Assembly (NCBI GenBank): GCA_928212115.1
Contig: CAKMRJ010005634.1
Location: 174,221,194 to 174,285,193, forward strand
Source of the DNA: Lactuca virosa
Taxonomy: Eukaryota; Streptophyta; Magnoliopsida; Asterales; Asteraceae
Direction: 5' to 3'
DNA length: 64,000 bases
Positions 32,519 to 46,217 of this stretch are shown piece after piece (the first letter of the stretch is position 1; each line of letters starts with the position of its first letter). The translations under genes were made by a program, and so were the position numbers. The notes under the pieces were generated by a model. That model had not been told where the DNA came from, searched no databases, and saw only the letters and a list, made by a program, of their open reading frames with translations.

Positions 32519-35500
32519 ATATGTTAAACCGAGAACATCCATAAAAAGAACGCTCAAATCTGACTTCGTATGAGGAAGTTATGATTTTTCTAAGATTCGG
32601 CTTAGCAGTGCACGGCCCGAAACTCGAATTTTAGTTCGAGCGGTTTTTGGCTTACGCGACCTAAATGAGAGTTTAAGATCTCATTAATAGGAACTCAACG
32701 ATAAAAAGACAGACGAAAACGGAGTCCGTATGAAGGAGTTACGAATTCTTCGCGGTCATTTAACAGTCTAATCTCCTCCTACTTTTAAATTTAAGATAGG
32801 TCGAGAATTAGCCGACAGAGTATAAATTAAAGTTGTAGATCTTGTTTTTACCTACACGTGGAAAAAAAGAACGTCGAAAACGGAGCTCGTATGCGAGAGT
32901 TATGATTTTTCTAAGTCGAGAGGCTGATACGCGAGTTTGGGTGACGTGGCACCACCAGAAAGAGGACACGTGGCACCACCAGAAGGCTGCCACATGCACC
33001 ACCTCGGCGAGTCTGTGTCAAGACTCGGTGAGTCCATCAGATATTTCCACTATAAATAGATGTGTCGGGTCTTGCCATTTCTTCACACCTCTCAAACCTT
33101 CTTTCTCTCTCTACACACTCTCTCTAAGCTCCCTAACCCCCCCTAAAGCCTAGGTAAACCCCCTAGCACCCGAATGAAGCCCCGAGGCTCCCGGAGCGCC
33201 TGACGGCTCCAAAGAGAAGAGCCTCCGGCTCAGAAACTCTGCTCCGGCGGAGCCCGGTTTTCGAGAAAACCCGCTGTAAGTGAGCTATGCATACCCTATC
33301 TTTAGTATAACTTATGTTTCAATATAGTAATGTTATTAGGACCTTATAATAATTATTTGGGCTATTATCATGAGTTATATTGAGTGTATTTAACGCTTAT
33401 ATAATGATAATAATAGCTAGAATATTAATTAGTCGCGGTTAACGTTAGACTAAACTCTAGTGGTAATGATATTAGGTTTTGTCTGAGGGAAATTGTTTTA
33501 ACAGTAACGAAGTGCTGTCCGAGTACCGAGTCATTACCTTATCAGGTGAGTGCATAGTTACTTTCATCTTACACATAGATATGAAGTATTTTAATATAAA
33601 TTACGTGCTATGTGTGAATATTATCTGTATACTTGCTATCTATGCTGGATGAATAATTTTATACATGTTTTAAATGATTTAAACTGTATATGTATTTTAT
33701 ATCTACAAAATATGTTGGGTAAACATGGGTAGATGAAATATGAGTCGGATGATGATGTGAGAGGTGAAATAGACCATGAGGTGAGGGTGATAGGTGGACG
33801 ATGTGATAAGCCTTTTACCCAAATGATGGCCCCGTCATCTAGCAGAGTACGGATGACAACCGCGGACTATTCTAGACAGTCCAGTGGAACACTAGAAGGC
33901 TCGCAACCTGTAGATGTTGTGAACGATGTGTTCACCGGTGTACTCTAAAAAACCCATTGACATGTATTGCGAGTGGATTTCTCGGAAACGATACTGTTGA
34001 TAAACGAAATAGCCCTGGAAGCTATGGATTTAGTGCCTGTTGAGTAAACCCCGACGACTATGGAGTTAGCGCCTGATGAGCAAACCATGGTAACTATGGA
34101 TTTAGTGCCCGTTGAGTAGACTCTGGCAACGATGGATTTCGTGTCGATTCCTTAGGATAATCCTTAGGAATAAATGAACGAGGAATAGTTGATTCTTAGG
34201 GTAGAATAAAGAAGATAATGGGGATGGGTAATTGGGTTGATTGTTTAACTGTTTAAACATAATAATTATATTATTGTGGGTTGAAAACAATATGTACTCA
34301 CCAGGTTTCCCAACCTGACCCACTCAAGCTTATTTGTATCACAGGTGTCAATATGAAGCTACTTTACACTGAGAGATTTAAAAGAGATGTAGATCACTAG
34401 TGTAAATGAATGTAAGTTCTGTTTATGCTTATGTTTCTGTATTGACAATGACATCCCAAGGTTTTGAAAATGAATATAAATACATTTCTTCGGAAATGCT
34501 TTGATAACATATTTATCATGTTTTTCTGGGAACAAATTCCGCAACATTTTTATTAAAAGAGGTACTCTGATTTTTATAAAGCATAAACAAAATCGGTCTT
34601 TTCTGGCCATGAAAATGGGGATGTCACATACACCCCTCAAAACACCCAAAAGGGCCTCCAAAATGCCAACTTAGTATGTTTTACCATGAGTGTATGGCCG
34701 TACACTCCATGGCCGTACACTCCATATTGTGGATGTATACACCCCTTTGATGAATCACATGTGATTCTAAAACTTAGTCCAAGTGTTTCCTAGTACCTAA
34801 GGGTGTTTCCTTGCATGTTAGTTGCTTTTAAATACTGAATTCATGCCAATATATGTCATTTAGGACTCGTTTGTGTCTCGGGACTTCATTCGTGGAACTT
34901 CTCATCCTTACGCGCATATTCGATTGAATCACCCACATAAGGTGAGTTCATACCCCTATAATCAATCTTTTAACTGTTTTAAATGCTTTTAAGGGGGGGG
35001 GGGATACAAGTTGAACACAATGATAATTGTGTAAATGTTTTGTTATAAACATCTTTTAAAGAATTGCTTATGTATTTATAAGTGATCAAAACATTTCAAA
35101 AACTCTTTTAAAGTTATATTACTTTATAGTTTATAAAACTCCGTTTTTAAAGTACAATCATAACTTAGTAGATAAAATGAGTCTTTTCTTCAAGTCAGTA
35201 ACAGTTCAAGTAAACATACTAGTAAACTATAATAGGTATAGTTTAGAGGTTCAGTTCATACTAGACACTAGAACAAAGAGAACATACTAGACACTAGAAC
35301 AGAGAGAACATACTATAAAGAGAAATAGGGAAGTAGATACAATACACGATAACATAGAGAACATACTATAAAGAGAAACATGGAGGAAGATACAATACAC
35401 GATAACAAAGAGAACATACTATACATTATTACAGAAGAACATACTAAATTATACCAATGATCACTAACTCATTGTTCTAAACAAAAGGTGATAATAAATT

Positions 35501-35790
35501 GGGTATACAAGATCAAGATAACTTTAATGTGAGATTACTTCACGGCTTAGCAATTTGTTTGCTGAAGTCGCGTTTTGTAACCAAAATCTCTTGGAGGGAG
35601 AGCGTATAGTATGGGTACAACCACATCACATTATGACCTTAATAAAACAAACTAGTTTTAAAGTAGTCAGTACTTCAGTAGTGCCAATTTAAAAGACAAC
35701 TGAAAACTTACATCATTCAAGTGACAAACAGAACAGTCGAGTCTAGTACATTCAGTAGGAAGGGACCTATAATGCTAACTTTATGATTCG

Positions 35791-35927
35791 TTAGTTTATA
35801 CATCAGGAATATATATTAATCGGATCTGACATGTAGTAGGATGTGTGCTTTCCGCTTCATTTCCTGTTCCTTGTTTGGTTGTGGGCTTAGAGCAGATTCA
35901 CCCAGCCTACTATCTATTTGATCTTAG

Positions 35928-35999
<72 letters not shown>

Positions 36000-36006
36000 C
36001 GTATAC
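35791..36006. repeat. Hairpin module M1 (3' LTR copy) with expanded (TA)n arm
   Basis: Same as M1 with the centre at 35866-35884. The right arm holds about 35 TA units (35929-35997), where the 5' LTR copy has only a few, so the expansion happened after insertion. Confidence 0.75.
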
Positions 36007-36203
36007 ACCAAGTAATCATAAGGAGTACCAAGTATGGGCCAGGTCATAGTATACTAATTCAATACACCGTTTTCTAGTACAAAACATACTTTTCAAATAG
36101 AACATTTGGTAGACAAAACTAGAAACTTACCAGTAAAGGGTTTAATCCATTTTATTAAACCAGTATAACTTAAAGGACCTTAGGTGGTTAATTCTATAAT
36201 ACC

Positions 36204-36365
36204 TTAGTTTATACATCAGGGTTATATATAATTAATACTCGACAGGTAGTTGGATGTGTGCTTTCCGCCTCATTTCCTGTTCCTTGTTTGGTTGTGGGCT
36301 TAGGGCAGATTCACACAATTAACTATCTGTTCGATATTAGATTATATATAGCTAGTATAAACTAA
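36204..36365. repeat. Hairpin module M2 (3' LTR copy)
   Basis: Centre at 36279-36297. The arms are as in M2 with isolated differences. Confidence 0.7.
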
Positions 36366-36473
36366 GCGATTATAGAAGGAACTATTGTGGTTACCATTTT
36401 TACTAAAAGAAATAAGAGTTTTCTTAAAGAATCTTTTCATCAAATATAAAGGAACTATTACAGTTAACTCCAT

Positions 36474-36646
36474 GAGTACCAAGTGAATATGCCAAGGTTA
36501 TATACAACGATGATCTAACAAACAATGGGATGCGTGCCTTCCGCCTCATTTCCTGGTCCTTGTTTGGTTGTGGGCTTAGGGCAGATACACACAACCGATT
36601 GTTTGTTTGCTCTGGGTTTTATATAACTTGTATCCATTTAGTACTC
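36474..36646. repeat. Hairpin module M3 (3' LTR copy)
   Basis: Centre at about 36555-36573 with one change (GGTCC for GTTCC). The arms are as in M3. Confidence 0.7.
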
Positions 36647-37068
36647 ATAGAAAGGATTGTAGAGTCATTTTTACTTATCTTTCATCAAAGCAGGAAATAT
36701 AGGATTTTCTGGAGGAACAGGTGAAATTTTCTAAAAAGAACTTACAACTTACTTACATCACTAAAATCTTATGAACTCACCAGCTTAAATGCTGATCTAC
36801 ACTTTCAAAATAACTTGTATTCTCAGGAGACCAGTAGACGGGTACGCGCTCTGGGATTCAGAAGATGGAGCATAATAGCTTCATGTCTTGTTTTGTTATT
36901 TACTTTGTAGTCTATGTTATGTGAACCACATACTTTGTAAACACTTTCTTTCTATTGAAATGGTTGTTTATTACTTTGATTACTATGATGCATGACTTGT
37001 GATACTAAATATGACGTCCTCCGCCCCCGAACGTTTCCGCCGTTCCGGTTTTGGGGTGTGACAATAAT

Positions 37069-37408
37069 CAACTAGGAGTAATAAATCCTAAAATAGAAAG
37101 CTCATAGAAGTTGGGTTTTGCACCAAACTTTATAAATGTCACCATGAGATATGAATTACCAAATGGATCATATATTTGAATTATAATACATGATCTATAG
37201 CTAAATTCAAGTTTTTAACATCATTATGACCATGTATTTCAAAATTAGAACTCTAGGGTTTGGAAACCCATCAATTATCCCCAATCTCCTAAATCCCCAA
37301 CTATTTGTTAATTGTAGATTGGAGATAGGGATAGGAATGGAATCATAATATAAAAATCATATGAACTCTATAATTGGAAGACAAATTCAAATTTACTAAG
37401 CTCCGATT
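37069..37408. other. Non-coding stretch between two elements
   Basis: 340 bp of AT-rich sequence that joins 2338 once the TR-GAG element is removed. No gene or repeat recognised. Confidence 0.5.
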
Positions 37409-40400
37409 TGTAACACTGAATTCCAGGTTTTCCCTTTAAGCCCTTATTATATAAAATATTTGTAAGATTGGTCCCTAGCCGAGTATGCTGGGCGTACTGG
37501 CTCTCAAGATGGTCGCATAGGCGACCACATACGTTGGGCATACGCTCAGCTGGGACAAACCCTAATTTTTAGGATTTGTGCCTTATTTAAACACCTTAAG
37601 TTGCATTTGGGGTTTCTGATGACCAAACTCTATCTCTCAAAACCCTAAGAACGAAACCCTAGCCCTCATTTGAGTGTTTGTGAGCCTTTGTTGTGATTTT
37701 GAGGTGGTTTTGGATCCTTTGAAAGAGGTGAAGCTTTGGTGGACTTGAAGCTTGAAGATCCAAAATCTTCATCAACTTTGCAAGATATTTGAGGTATAAA
37801 GATCCTAACTTGGTGGTTCCTTATGATAGATCTAGTTTAGGGCTTGTTTTTATGCTTTTATGGTCCTTTAAGCCATGCTTGAGAGTATGAGCTACTTCAA
37901 AAGCTAAGGATGGTAGATCTTGGCACTTTTGAGGTCCCTTATTCATAGAAATGCAATCTTGATAAGTCATCTTGGCCCATTCATGAGTAAGAGTTACTCT
38001 TATGGTTCTTTTTGAGTTTTAGGCCCTATTAAGTCATGAAAGAGTGTAAAGTTTCCAACTTTATGTGTCAATACACCATTTAGGATCAGATCTGCGAGTT
38101 TGGCATAGTGGTTTAACCGGTTAAGTGCTTAATGGAAGGGTTGGTTGTTTGAGGAGTACGCTGGATGTACCTAGCTTGTACACTGCGTATACTGGCCCTG
38201 GAGGGAGTACACTAGGCGTAAGTATGTCACAACCAGGAATTCTGATACTTTGTAAAACCCTTAACAAAGATAACATTGTAGTTAAAGCTTGGAAAACATG
38301 TATGATACTTGTTCAATGATCACAAAATTCCATCAAATACTCTACACAAACATTCAAGTAGTCAACAAAAGGTTGGAAACCCTAAAAATCCCGGTTCAAG
38401 TCCATTTTGGACTAGGATTTTCTTATTGGGCCTAATGGACCAATAAGCTTCCAATTTGACTATTTTGGGCTTAGAACTCTTATATGGGCTCTAATTTGAC
38501 CCACTTTCTTTTATTTTAACATTTTGGGTCATAATGGGCCTAGAATGAAATAAAATACCCTTATTGGGCCATAACAAATTTAATTAGCCCTAAAGGGCCA
38601 TAAAACTCATACTTTGATGTATATTGGGCCCATATCTTGGACTTAAGCACACAAGGCCCAAATCCTCTTCTCTCTTCTCTCTTTCTCGGCCCAAGAAGAT
38701 AATAAAAAAAAGGAAGAAATGGGGAATTATGAGGGCAAGACACCTCATATTTGTCCATTGGAAACCCATGCACAAATCCCATATTTCCATGCATGTCAAC
38801 TCAATTTATCTCTCTTCTCCCTCTCCTTTCTATCCTCGGCCGAAGACACACACCCATACACACATTTCATCCATCTCCTTAAAGCAAACTCTCTCAAGAA
38901 TACCTTCACTTATCCTTCAAAATTTTCGAGATTAAGAGCTTTTCAAGGAGGATTATTCCACAAAAATCATCATCCTAGGTAAGTTGATGCTTGGATCCAT
39001 GATCTAGATTCTTTGTTTTATCAAAATTCTCTTCTTAACTCATATAAACTCATGATCATCATCCTAGAAACCCTTAAGATCGAGATCCACCCAAGAAGGC
39101 TTGCTAGGACCAAATTTTCTTCATTCTTCCTTCAAAATCGAAAACAACAAGCAAAGGTGAGTTCATACCCCTCTATTTTCGGTTTTCACAAGTTTTATGG
39201 GGGAGAATACAAGTAAAATGTGTAGATCTATGTGTATGTGTATGTTATGTGTGATTTCATGTATGTATGTGTGATTTTATGTGTTTATGTGGTAAATATG
39301 TGACAAAAAGGGAAGAAATCTCGAGATCTATGGCACAAGAGGGGAAGCAAACATGATCTAAGATATATTACACTAAAAAAGTCAAGAAAAATTTCTATCT
39401 AAAGTTATAATAAACATATTGCAACATAAAACTCATTTTTGGACTATATTTGTCAAATAATCAAAAGTTGGGTTAAAAATTGTCATCTACGGTTTTCCTA
39501 AGGACCGAATGAGTCAAAACAGTTAAAATAAATGTTTTTATAAATTTTATGCTCTTCAAAGGACTAGATGTGTAAATTGTAGCTTAATGGGCCAATTTTT
39601 GGGCTTTTCGGCCCATAGGCCCAAAAATTGCAAAAATACGATTTTTAAGGGGCTGAAATGGTACAATTCTCAAAACAGGGGGAAAAAGGGGTAAACAAAA
39701 CTATGTCAGGGGTTAAAATGCTTTTCTTTTCCAAAAAGGATAAAAAATGTAAAGTTTTTGGAATTTGGGCCAAAATTGTAAAAGTTGCAAAAAACTTGGA
39801 CTTTAACCGAAAGACTCTTTGCTGGATGGAATGAAACTGCCAAAGAGTAAATTTTGAGCTAAAAACATTTACTTAAACAAGTTTATGGGTCAAAAATGTC
39901 AAGAAAATGGTTTAGGGGCCTAAAATGTCTTTTTCTTTATATAAGGGACTAAAATTGTCATTTTTATTAAAGAAGGGCTGAATTGGTCAAACCAATATTT
40001 TGAGTCATTTATTTTAGTTTTAAGATATTTGGGTCAAAAATACCAAATTACAACTTATGAAAATAGAATGAAGAATATACCTATATTTTCAAATATCGTT
40101 ATAAACAATCGACAAGTTTCGTGTCGTTGTGAATTTAACAATCATTCAATCAAACTTCCGACCATTATACTATACCTAAAACAAGTAAATATTCAAATAG
40201 TTGGGCTTGAAAGATCTTAATCATGATTATTGGGCCTTCGTGGCCCATTGACATGACTTTTGGGCCTAACGATAATAATACATGTCAATTGAGCCTCCTG
40301 TGACCCAAATTACATGTTTAATGGACCCTCAATGGCTTCTATGTGTTATTGGACCTCAATGGCCCATTAGCGTTGCTAGTAAGGTCCAATTAAATCATAT

Positions 40401-42463
40401 GTGAAATGGGCCAACGCGTTCTTCGTTTAACCAACAGCCTTAAATAACACACGTAATTAGCAGGACTTTGTAATCCTCTTCTCCTCGTTTGTTAGGCTTA
40501 CATGCAATCAAAGTAAACAAAAACAGGTCGTTAATCAATGGTAATCAATTTTGTTTGGATTAAGTGAGTAATAACGGGCGACACCTCTAAGTGTCGTTCG
40601 TAGTCTGTAGTTATAATCAAAGTCTCCTGGAAGGAGAGCGAGAGTTTGTGTATAGATCTATACGGGGGTGACTCCCCCACACCTCAGTTGTTCGCTACAG
40701 TTAGACTCGGCCAGTCTAGGGTGACAAAATCTTAAGATCAATTCCGGCGTTCATTAGGATGCCAAGACAGAAGAACTAGTCATTATCATGCATGGTTATA
40801 ACGACTCACGTAAATAAATAAATCCAATACTATCCGAGTAATCAAGGAAGAGAAATCATAATCATTCGTTGTGACGGTATAACAGTTTGAAACAATTTTA
40901 TTATACGATCGGAAAACATCGGGTTTTTCGAGGAAATCAACACCACTCTCTTGTATTTTTCAATAACTATAATGCAAAACTTCCCATTTATACACGTTTT
41001 GAAATCATTCATGCACCAACTTATGGATCTTCACACTTTGGTATAAACAATTGTCTTTTCAGAAAATATCGGATTTTCTGGGTTTTATAAACTACACAAA
41101 TCATTTTTATAACAACCCTGCTTATGAACTCACCAACATTCCATATGTTGACGTTTTCAAAATAACTTGTATTCTCAGGTAACAGGTAAGCTGAAGGGTA
41201 ATATCAAGTATGTTAGGATGTTATGTTTTCAAAACTCCCAAACAATTGATGCTATGGATATGTAATATTTAAACAATGTACTGGATGTGAACAATGTCAA
41301 TTGTAATGTATTAATGCATGTTGAAGTTTATGTTGTGTTTCATGTATAATCATTGTGATGATATTCAATTTGAGTCACGCGAGCCCTCGGACGTTTCCGC
41401 CGTCTGGTTCGGGGGTGTGACAAAGTATGAGTATGCCGAGCGTACTCTGTAGCTTGACTTTTTGTTAACTTTCGCATTTTGGCCCATATTTGGACTTTTA
41501 GGGTTTGGGCCTTGTTGGGTCAATAGTATTTTGACCTTAGGGTATTATTTGGCTTTAGGCCTTCTTCGATTTAGGCCCATAATGGGTTTTGGTCCTCATG
41601 CAGGAATTTGGGTCATATTGGGCTTTTGGAGCCATTGGGTTGAGCCTTGGTTGTTGGGACATGTGAGGAAAGGGTAAAATGGTCTTTCACCCTGGGAGTT
41701 GGACAAATGAATAGGATTTATAAGTTATATTTTAAGTCCCAATTGTTAATTGGAGTTTTATTGATTATTTAGTGTAGGGACTTTCCAGATCAACATTCCA
41801 AGTAGCTATCTGATTTCCAGCATTTGAGGTGAGTCTCGTCTCAGCGTTTTGCAGGTCAAAGGCACCAATGTTGGCCCATGATTTTTTATGGTCAGGATGC
41901 TAGCTATCTGTGTGACTCTTGCATGCGCTGTATGTATTATGTATACAAGGTAGGGCTTGATGCCAGGTGGGGCCTGATGAGTGTATTGTATGCTATTTGT
42001 CTTAGTGATTATTGCATGTGTTTATGTGTCTATATGTATACCGAGCGGGGCCTGATTCCAATCGGGGTTTGATAAATGTAATGAGGCGGGGGCCATCTTA
42101 TATTATTGACAGATCTGTTCCGAGCGGTGCTCGATGTCGTGCGAGGCCTGATGTCGGGCGGGGCCCAATGGTTGTTGGGCATAGCCCATTGTATGTTTGA
42201 TATGTATGGTATGAGGTATTTTGGGGAACTCACTAAGCTTCGTGCTTACGGTTTTTAATTTATGTTTCAGGTACTTCCGGATCGAAGGGGAAGAGCTCGG
42301 GATGATCGCATCGCACACACTACATTGTTCCACATTTTTTTGACTCTGATGTAACTGGATGATGATATACTCTGATTTCATTATGTTTTTTATGAAACAT
42401 TTTGGATGATGGTTTTATGATTATAAAAATGAAAATTTTTTTCTTAAATTTTGGGACGTTACA
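37409..42463 (+). repeat. 5' LTR of the second chromovirus (interrupted)
   Basis: 37409-38224 plus 41428-42463, about 1.85 kb, ending GGGACGTTACA. GTACGYTGGGCGTAC-type motifs occur at 37478-37560, just upstream of TTATTTAAACACC (about 37585), and again at 38155-38220 and 41428-41452. Confidence 0.85.
38225..41422 (+). mobile_element. Solo LTR, 3.2 kb, related to the TR-GAG LTR
   Basis: TGTCACAACCAGGAATTC to GGGGGTGTGACA, with target duplication AAGTA at 38220-38224 and 41423-41427. Scattered blocks match the TR-GAG LTR: GGTGAGTTCATACCCCT, GGAGAATACAAG, AATAACTTGTATTCTCAGG, and ACGTTTCCGCCGT near the end. It is therefore a sister family. It lacks the hairpin-module centre GTTCCTTGTTTGG, and no internal region is present. 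Confidence 0.9.
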
Positions 42464-42465
42464 AG

Positions 42466-42477
42466 TTTGTATCAGAG
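42466..42477 (+). promoter_or_regulatory. Primer binding site of the second chromovirus
   Basis: TTGTATCAGAGC, a mutated initiator-Met tRNA complement, two bases after the LTR end. Confidence 0.75.
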
Positions 42478-43292
42478 CCTTGGTTTGAGGGATTCAGGCA
42501 TACTCTCGGGTGTGTTTGAACTCAAACCGATGACTTTGTAGATTTTTCAAAAGAAAATGTTTTATAAAAAGAGTTTTCTAATACCCATACATGTTTTATG
42601 ATATGATTTAATTTGTGAATCTGTGAAACATATGCTAGATTAGGGCTAAGGATCTGCTTAGGATTTGCATGATAGAATGCTAGGAGAGATGCCTTTGAAT
42701 GCCTACTGTATGAGCTTGTAGACTTGCATGCTAGTACTGATCAGTCAGTGATAGGATGACCCGTTTAGGTTATGCTTGTTCTGATTAGTCGATGCTCGAA
42801 TGTTGCTTGCTTTGTGCTTTTAGGAGTTCCCATTAACTTCAGCTAACTAGTAAGCGAATATGCTAAGTTACATATTATTGAGACTAAATAATTTGAGAAG
42901 GTTAGGTTTTAACTCTATTGCGCAGCTCTTGTTTGAGTCCAACCGTTGTAGTGTGAGACCTTTAATTTGAAGAATTATCTGGTGTCGTTGATGTGTAAAT
43001 GTATTCATGAGTTTGTTAGAGGGTGTTAGGGGGAGTTCCTTCTGCAACTGATGGCAGAGAGTGGTGTGGGGGTTTCCCTAGGAAAACCTAGGAAGAGGCT
43101 CAGTGTTGGGAGCGTTGTCTTGTTGAGGATTGTATGTATGGATAAGGGATTAACATGGAGGATTCAGGGAAATCCTTGAGGAAAGTACGAATAGATGTGG
43201 AAGGTATTATGGGCCCGTACTACTGGAAGCAGAGGATCCGTACTTGAGTCAAGGAAAGCCACAATGATATCAGGAAGCTTCTATAGTATAGG

Positions 43293-43337
<45 letters not shown>
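42478..43337 (+). other. Leader of the second chromovirus
   Basis: Non-coding. A block with GGGCCCGTACTACTGGAA near 43211 matches the leader of the nested chromovirus at about 19688. It ends in a (TA)n tract that received the Helitron. Confidence 0.7.
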
Positions 43338-43340
<3 letters not shown>

Positions 43341-46217
43341 TTATTATATATAAAAACCCTGTTTTTTTCATAGCGCGTAGAGCGCGTGAGATGGGTTTGT
43401 GAAAACACACGTCTTCACATACACGCTGTTTCCCAACGTTTCCATTGCTTCCAAAAACGATGCACCGTTTCTCGGTACCATCACATTCATCAAAAATGCC
43501 TTCCCCCACCCCTCCTCTCTCTTTCTTTCCTTCTCTTCGTTTTCCACTACCTGTCCATCCCTTTTTCTGTTTTTCCATTTACGTCTCCTTCTTTCATCCT
43601 TTTACAGTTCAGATGATTGCAAAAATTGGATGGGAAGGTTGGGAATTTCAGCACTTCAAAGGTATAAGAACAACTTTTGTTTTACTGCCTAAACTCTAAA
43701 TTGATTGGCAATTTCATTTTCTGATGTTGATTTTGGTAGAAATTCATAATCTTATACGATTTTTTTCTGTTTATTTATTTATTTATTTATTTATGTTAAA
43801 TAATATTTTAATGTCTTCGTTTGAAAACCCTAATATTTGTTGATTTATTGTCATGGATTTCCAAGTATTTTTTGAAGAATTTTGAAGACGTCGTTCCCTC
43901 TTTGTTGTTTGATGCCTTCTATTCCGTTTATGTGGCCGTTGGTTGATGCTCCTTAAAAATTAAGGAGCGATTTGCTAGAAAAAATGTTGGTTTATTTATC
44001 ACCCATTTTGGATCCTATGGAGTACAAGGCACAAAACTGGTGGAACCTAAACTAAAAAGAGATTCGCATGAAATCATAATTTTTCAAAGAATTGGAAGTA
44101 TGTATGTTTAAATTCTTGAGAAATTTATGTTTTATTTGGATAATTCTTGATGAAAGTGATGATCTATTGTTTTTTGTCTAATATGCTTAATATACCTTGT
44201 AGGACGTGGGCTTGGTAAATACTTAAATAGAAATGTCGAAGTGACAGCTATAAAAGCTCTTAATGGAATCTACACGATGAGAGTAAACAATTTTATCATC
44301 CATTATATATTCATATTTGACTACTAAATTATTACAGTTAATCAATTTACCACTTTATATTTCTAAAATATGAGGGTTGTGAGCAACCATTAAATATTGT
44401 TTGATTCATTGACCCTAAAAAACTCAGACCAGGAGAAACAAGGTTTTCCGCATTGTATCTGTTACAATAATTTACAATAGTTATAATAATTACATTTTTT
44501 CTAAAAAGCAAATTCATACCTTCAATCTTCCGTATTTATGTTCTGTTAATCTGACACAGGTAATGTAGTTGCCTTAACAAGATTTGTAGAGTGAAAATAT
44601 CAATTAGGAATTCGCAATGGACTTTCATTTATTTGTTGATTATAACACTATACTATCATTTTCTTTTTCTTATTCATGCATTGTACATTGAAATCCCACT
44701 CATTTATAAAGAGTTTTTCAAGAAATATACAAGATTTGTACAGGCGTAAATGTGTTTTTCAACAAAAATAAACTTAAAATTTGTTTAGATTACTTTATCT
44801 TTTATGGATTTACCGTTTGTGGTAATTATTTCATTTTGTTTTATATGAGACTTTAAGATATTAAATAAGTTTATACTTTACGTAGTATGCTAACAAGAAG
44901 CGTGCTCAATAACAATGCAACGGAAATGGTGACATAACTTGTGAGATATGTCGTTAGGTATGCTTTTGTTATCAAGTATATATAAAATCCTCATCGTTTT
45001 ATAAGTTTTTATAATGAATGAAATATGCATTATTTCAAGTACCAATCACTTTAAAAAGTTCAGTTTTTACTTCATGATGCGTTACAAACTTGGCTATGCT
45101 GCCCCTCCTCAACAACCTTACTTGGAAGAGACAACTATAGATGTTGAGTAATCTATTCTTCCTTATTTTTCTGTATTTTTTTTTTAATTTTTTTCATTAG
45201 TATAAAGTATAAATATTTTGTGAAATGTTTTCTTTCTTCCTATGGGTATTTTTGATATGGGAGTATTGAAATATCTTTTGTTGCTTTTTCTAATTTTATA
45301 AAGTAAACTTTGTCCTTGACTTTGAATGGGCATAATGCAACCAAATAGCAACAAACTTTTATTTATTTGTTTATTGTAGAAACTTACTTTAATTTCTTTC
45401 TATTACCACATTGTACTTCTTTTCTTTTCTAATTAATAAATCGTACTTTGAGAACCGAATTACAACATTGTACTTTTATTTATTTAATTAGGACATTGTA
45501 CTTTGAAATTCTAATAAAATATAGCAGTGAATGTATTGATTTTTAAATACAATGCTTTTATAGGAAAAAATAAAAGTATGATGCTATAATAATCAATGAA
45601 ATGCAAGCATTTTGCTATTTCCTACATTTAACCCTTAGCAAAATCACGTGCATCTTGAAAATATGTTTTCTTGTGATGTTACGAGTAGTTTTTCCAATGT
45701 AGTGTCATTTCATTACAATTAACACAATAGATGATGAATGCATACCTATGTACCAGAGATAATCTATTTTAAACCAATTTTAGAAAGGGTATTTCAGGTA
45801 TAATCCTAATGGCCATTAGGCGAACATTTATGTGTTCCACTTTATATGCTATTTTCATATCAAAGCAACACCACTAAAGAAATTTACTTTGTTCCATTTT
45901 CTTGAGTGTTAAATTTAATATTGTATTTGTTGAAATAACATGTTGGTCCATTATTTTTTACCATATGAGGCATCCAGGAGCACATCTCCCCTTTTGTACT
46001 TCATTAAGAGAGCTTCCAATAATATCATTGTTCCTTTATTTTTATCAAAATAATCAAGTATGAAAAACTATCAATGAAAGTTCGTTGCTATTTGTTGCAT
46101 TTAACATGTATTGTGTTTGTTTGAGTATGGTTTATCAAGGTAATCTTACGGTTTTTCCAAGAAATACCGAAAATACCATTCATGGGTCGTGCTTAGCACG
46201 AGCCTCAAAATTTTCTA

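Larger units (their letters stand above)
9860..34628 (+). mobile_element. Gypsy solo LTR, split by a Copia element
   Basis: TGTAACGCCCGTAGATCCGG at 9860 and GGGGATGTCACA ending at 34628 are the LTR ends. The duplication TACAC flanks both sides. With the Copia insertion and its duplicated ATATG removed, the LTR is 9860-10141 plus 32524-34628, about 2.39 kb. No internal Gypsy sequence exists between the ends, so this is a solo LTR. A core-promoter-like TATAAATA lies at about 33052-33059, and ACTCGGNGAGTC motifs sit near 33004-33033. Confidence 0.9.
2344..37063 (+). mobile_element. Gag-only LTR retrotransposon (TR-GAG type), host of the nested insertions
   Basis: TGTGACAACCCG starts the 5' LTR at 2344 and TGTGACA ends the 3' LTR at 37063. 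The flanks carry the 5-bp duplication ATAAT (2339-2343 and 37064-37068). LTRs are about 3.1 kb, and the internal part is only 3.76 kb (5441-9198) with a primer site, one gag frame and a polypurine tract. No protease, reverse transcriptase, RNase H or integrase motif is visible in that internal part, so it must have relied on another element's enzymes. This fits non-autonomous TR-GAG elements. A 24.8-kb nest of other elements sits inside the 3' LTR (9860-34628). Confidence 0.9.
34634..37063 (+). repeat. 3' LTR of the TR-GAG element, right part
   Basis: Resumes the 5' LTR sequence from about 3001 and ends GGGGTGTGACA, with ATAAT following. A segment around 3070-3110 of the 5' LTR is missing here, and a (TA)n tract is expanded at 35929-35997. 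Otherwise the match is close. Confidence 0.9.

Noticed and set aside
38624..38982. Plus and minus frames of 69-103 residues
   Set aside because: Inside a solo LTR; the opposing frames overlap each other and have low-complexity composition.
43220..43578. Minus-strand frames with YIYIYI runs (also near 46180 and 57971)
   Set aside because: These are translations of (TA)n microsatellites.
43386..43699. Several overlapping frames in the 5' part of the Helitron
   Set aside because: All three phases are partly open through a CT-rich stretch; no domain is seen, though a captured UTR or first exon is possible.
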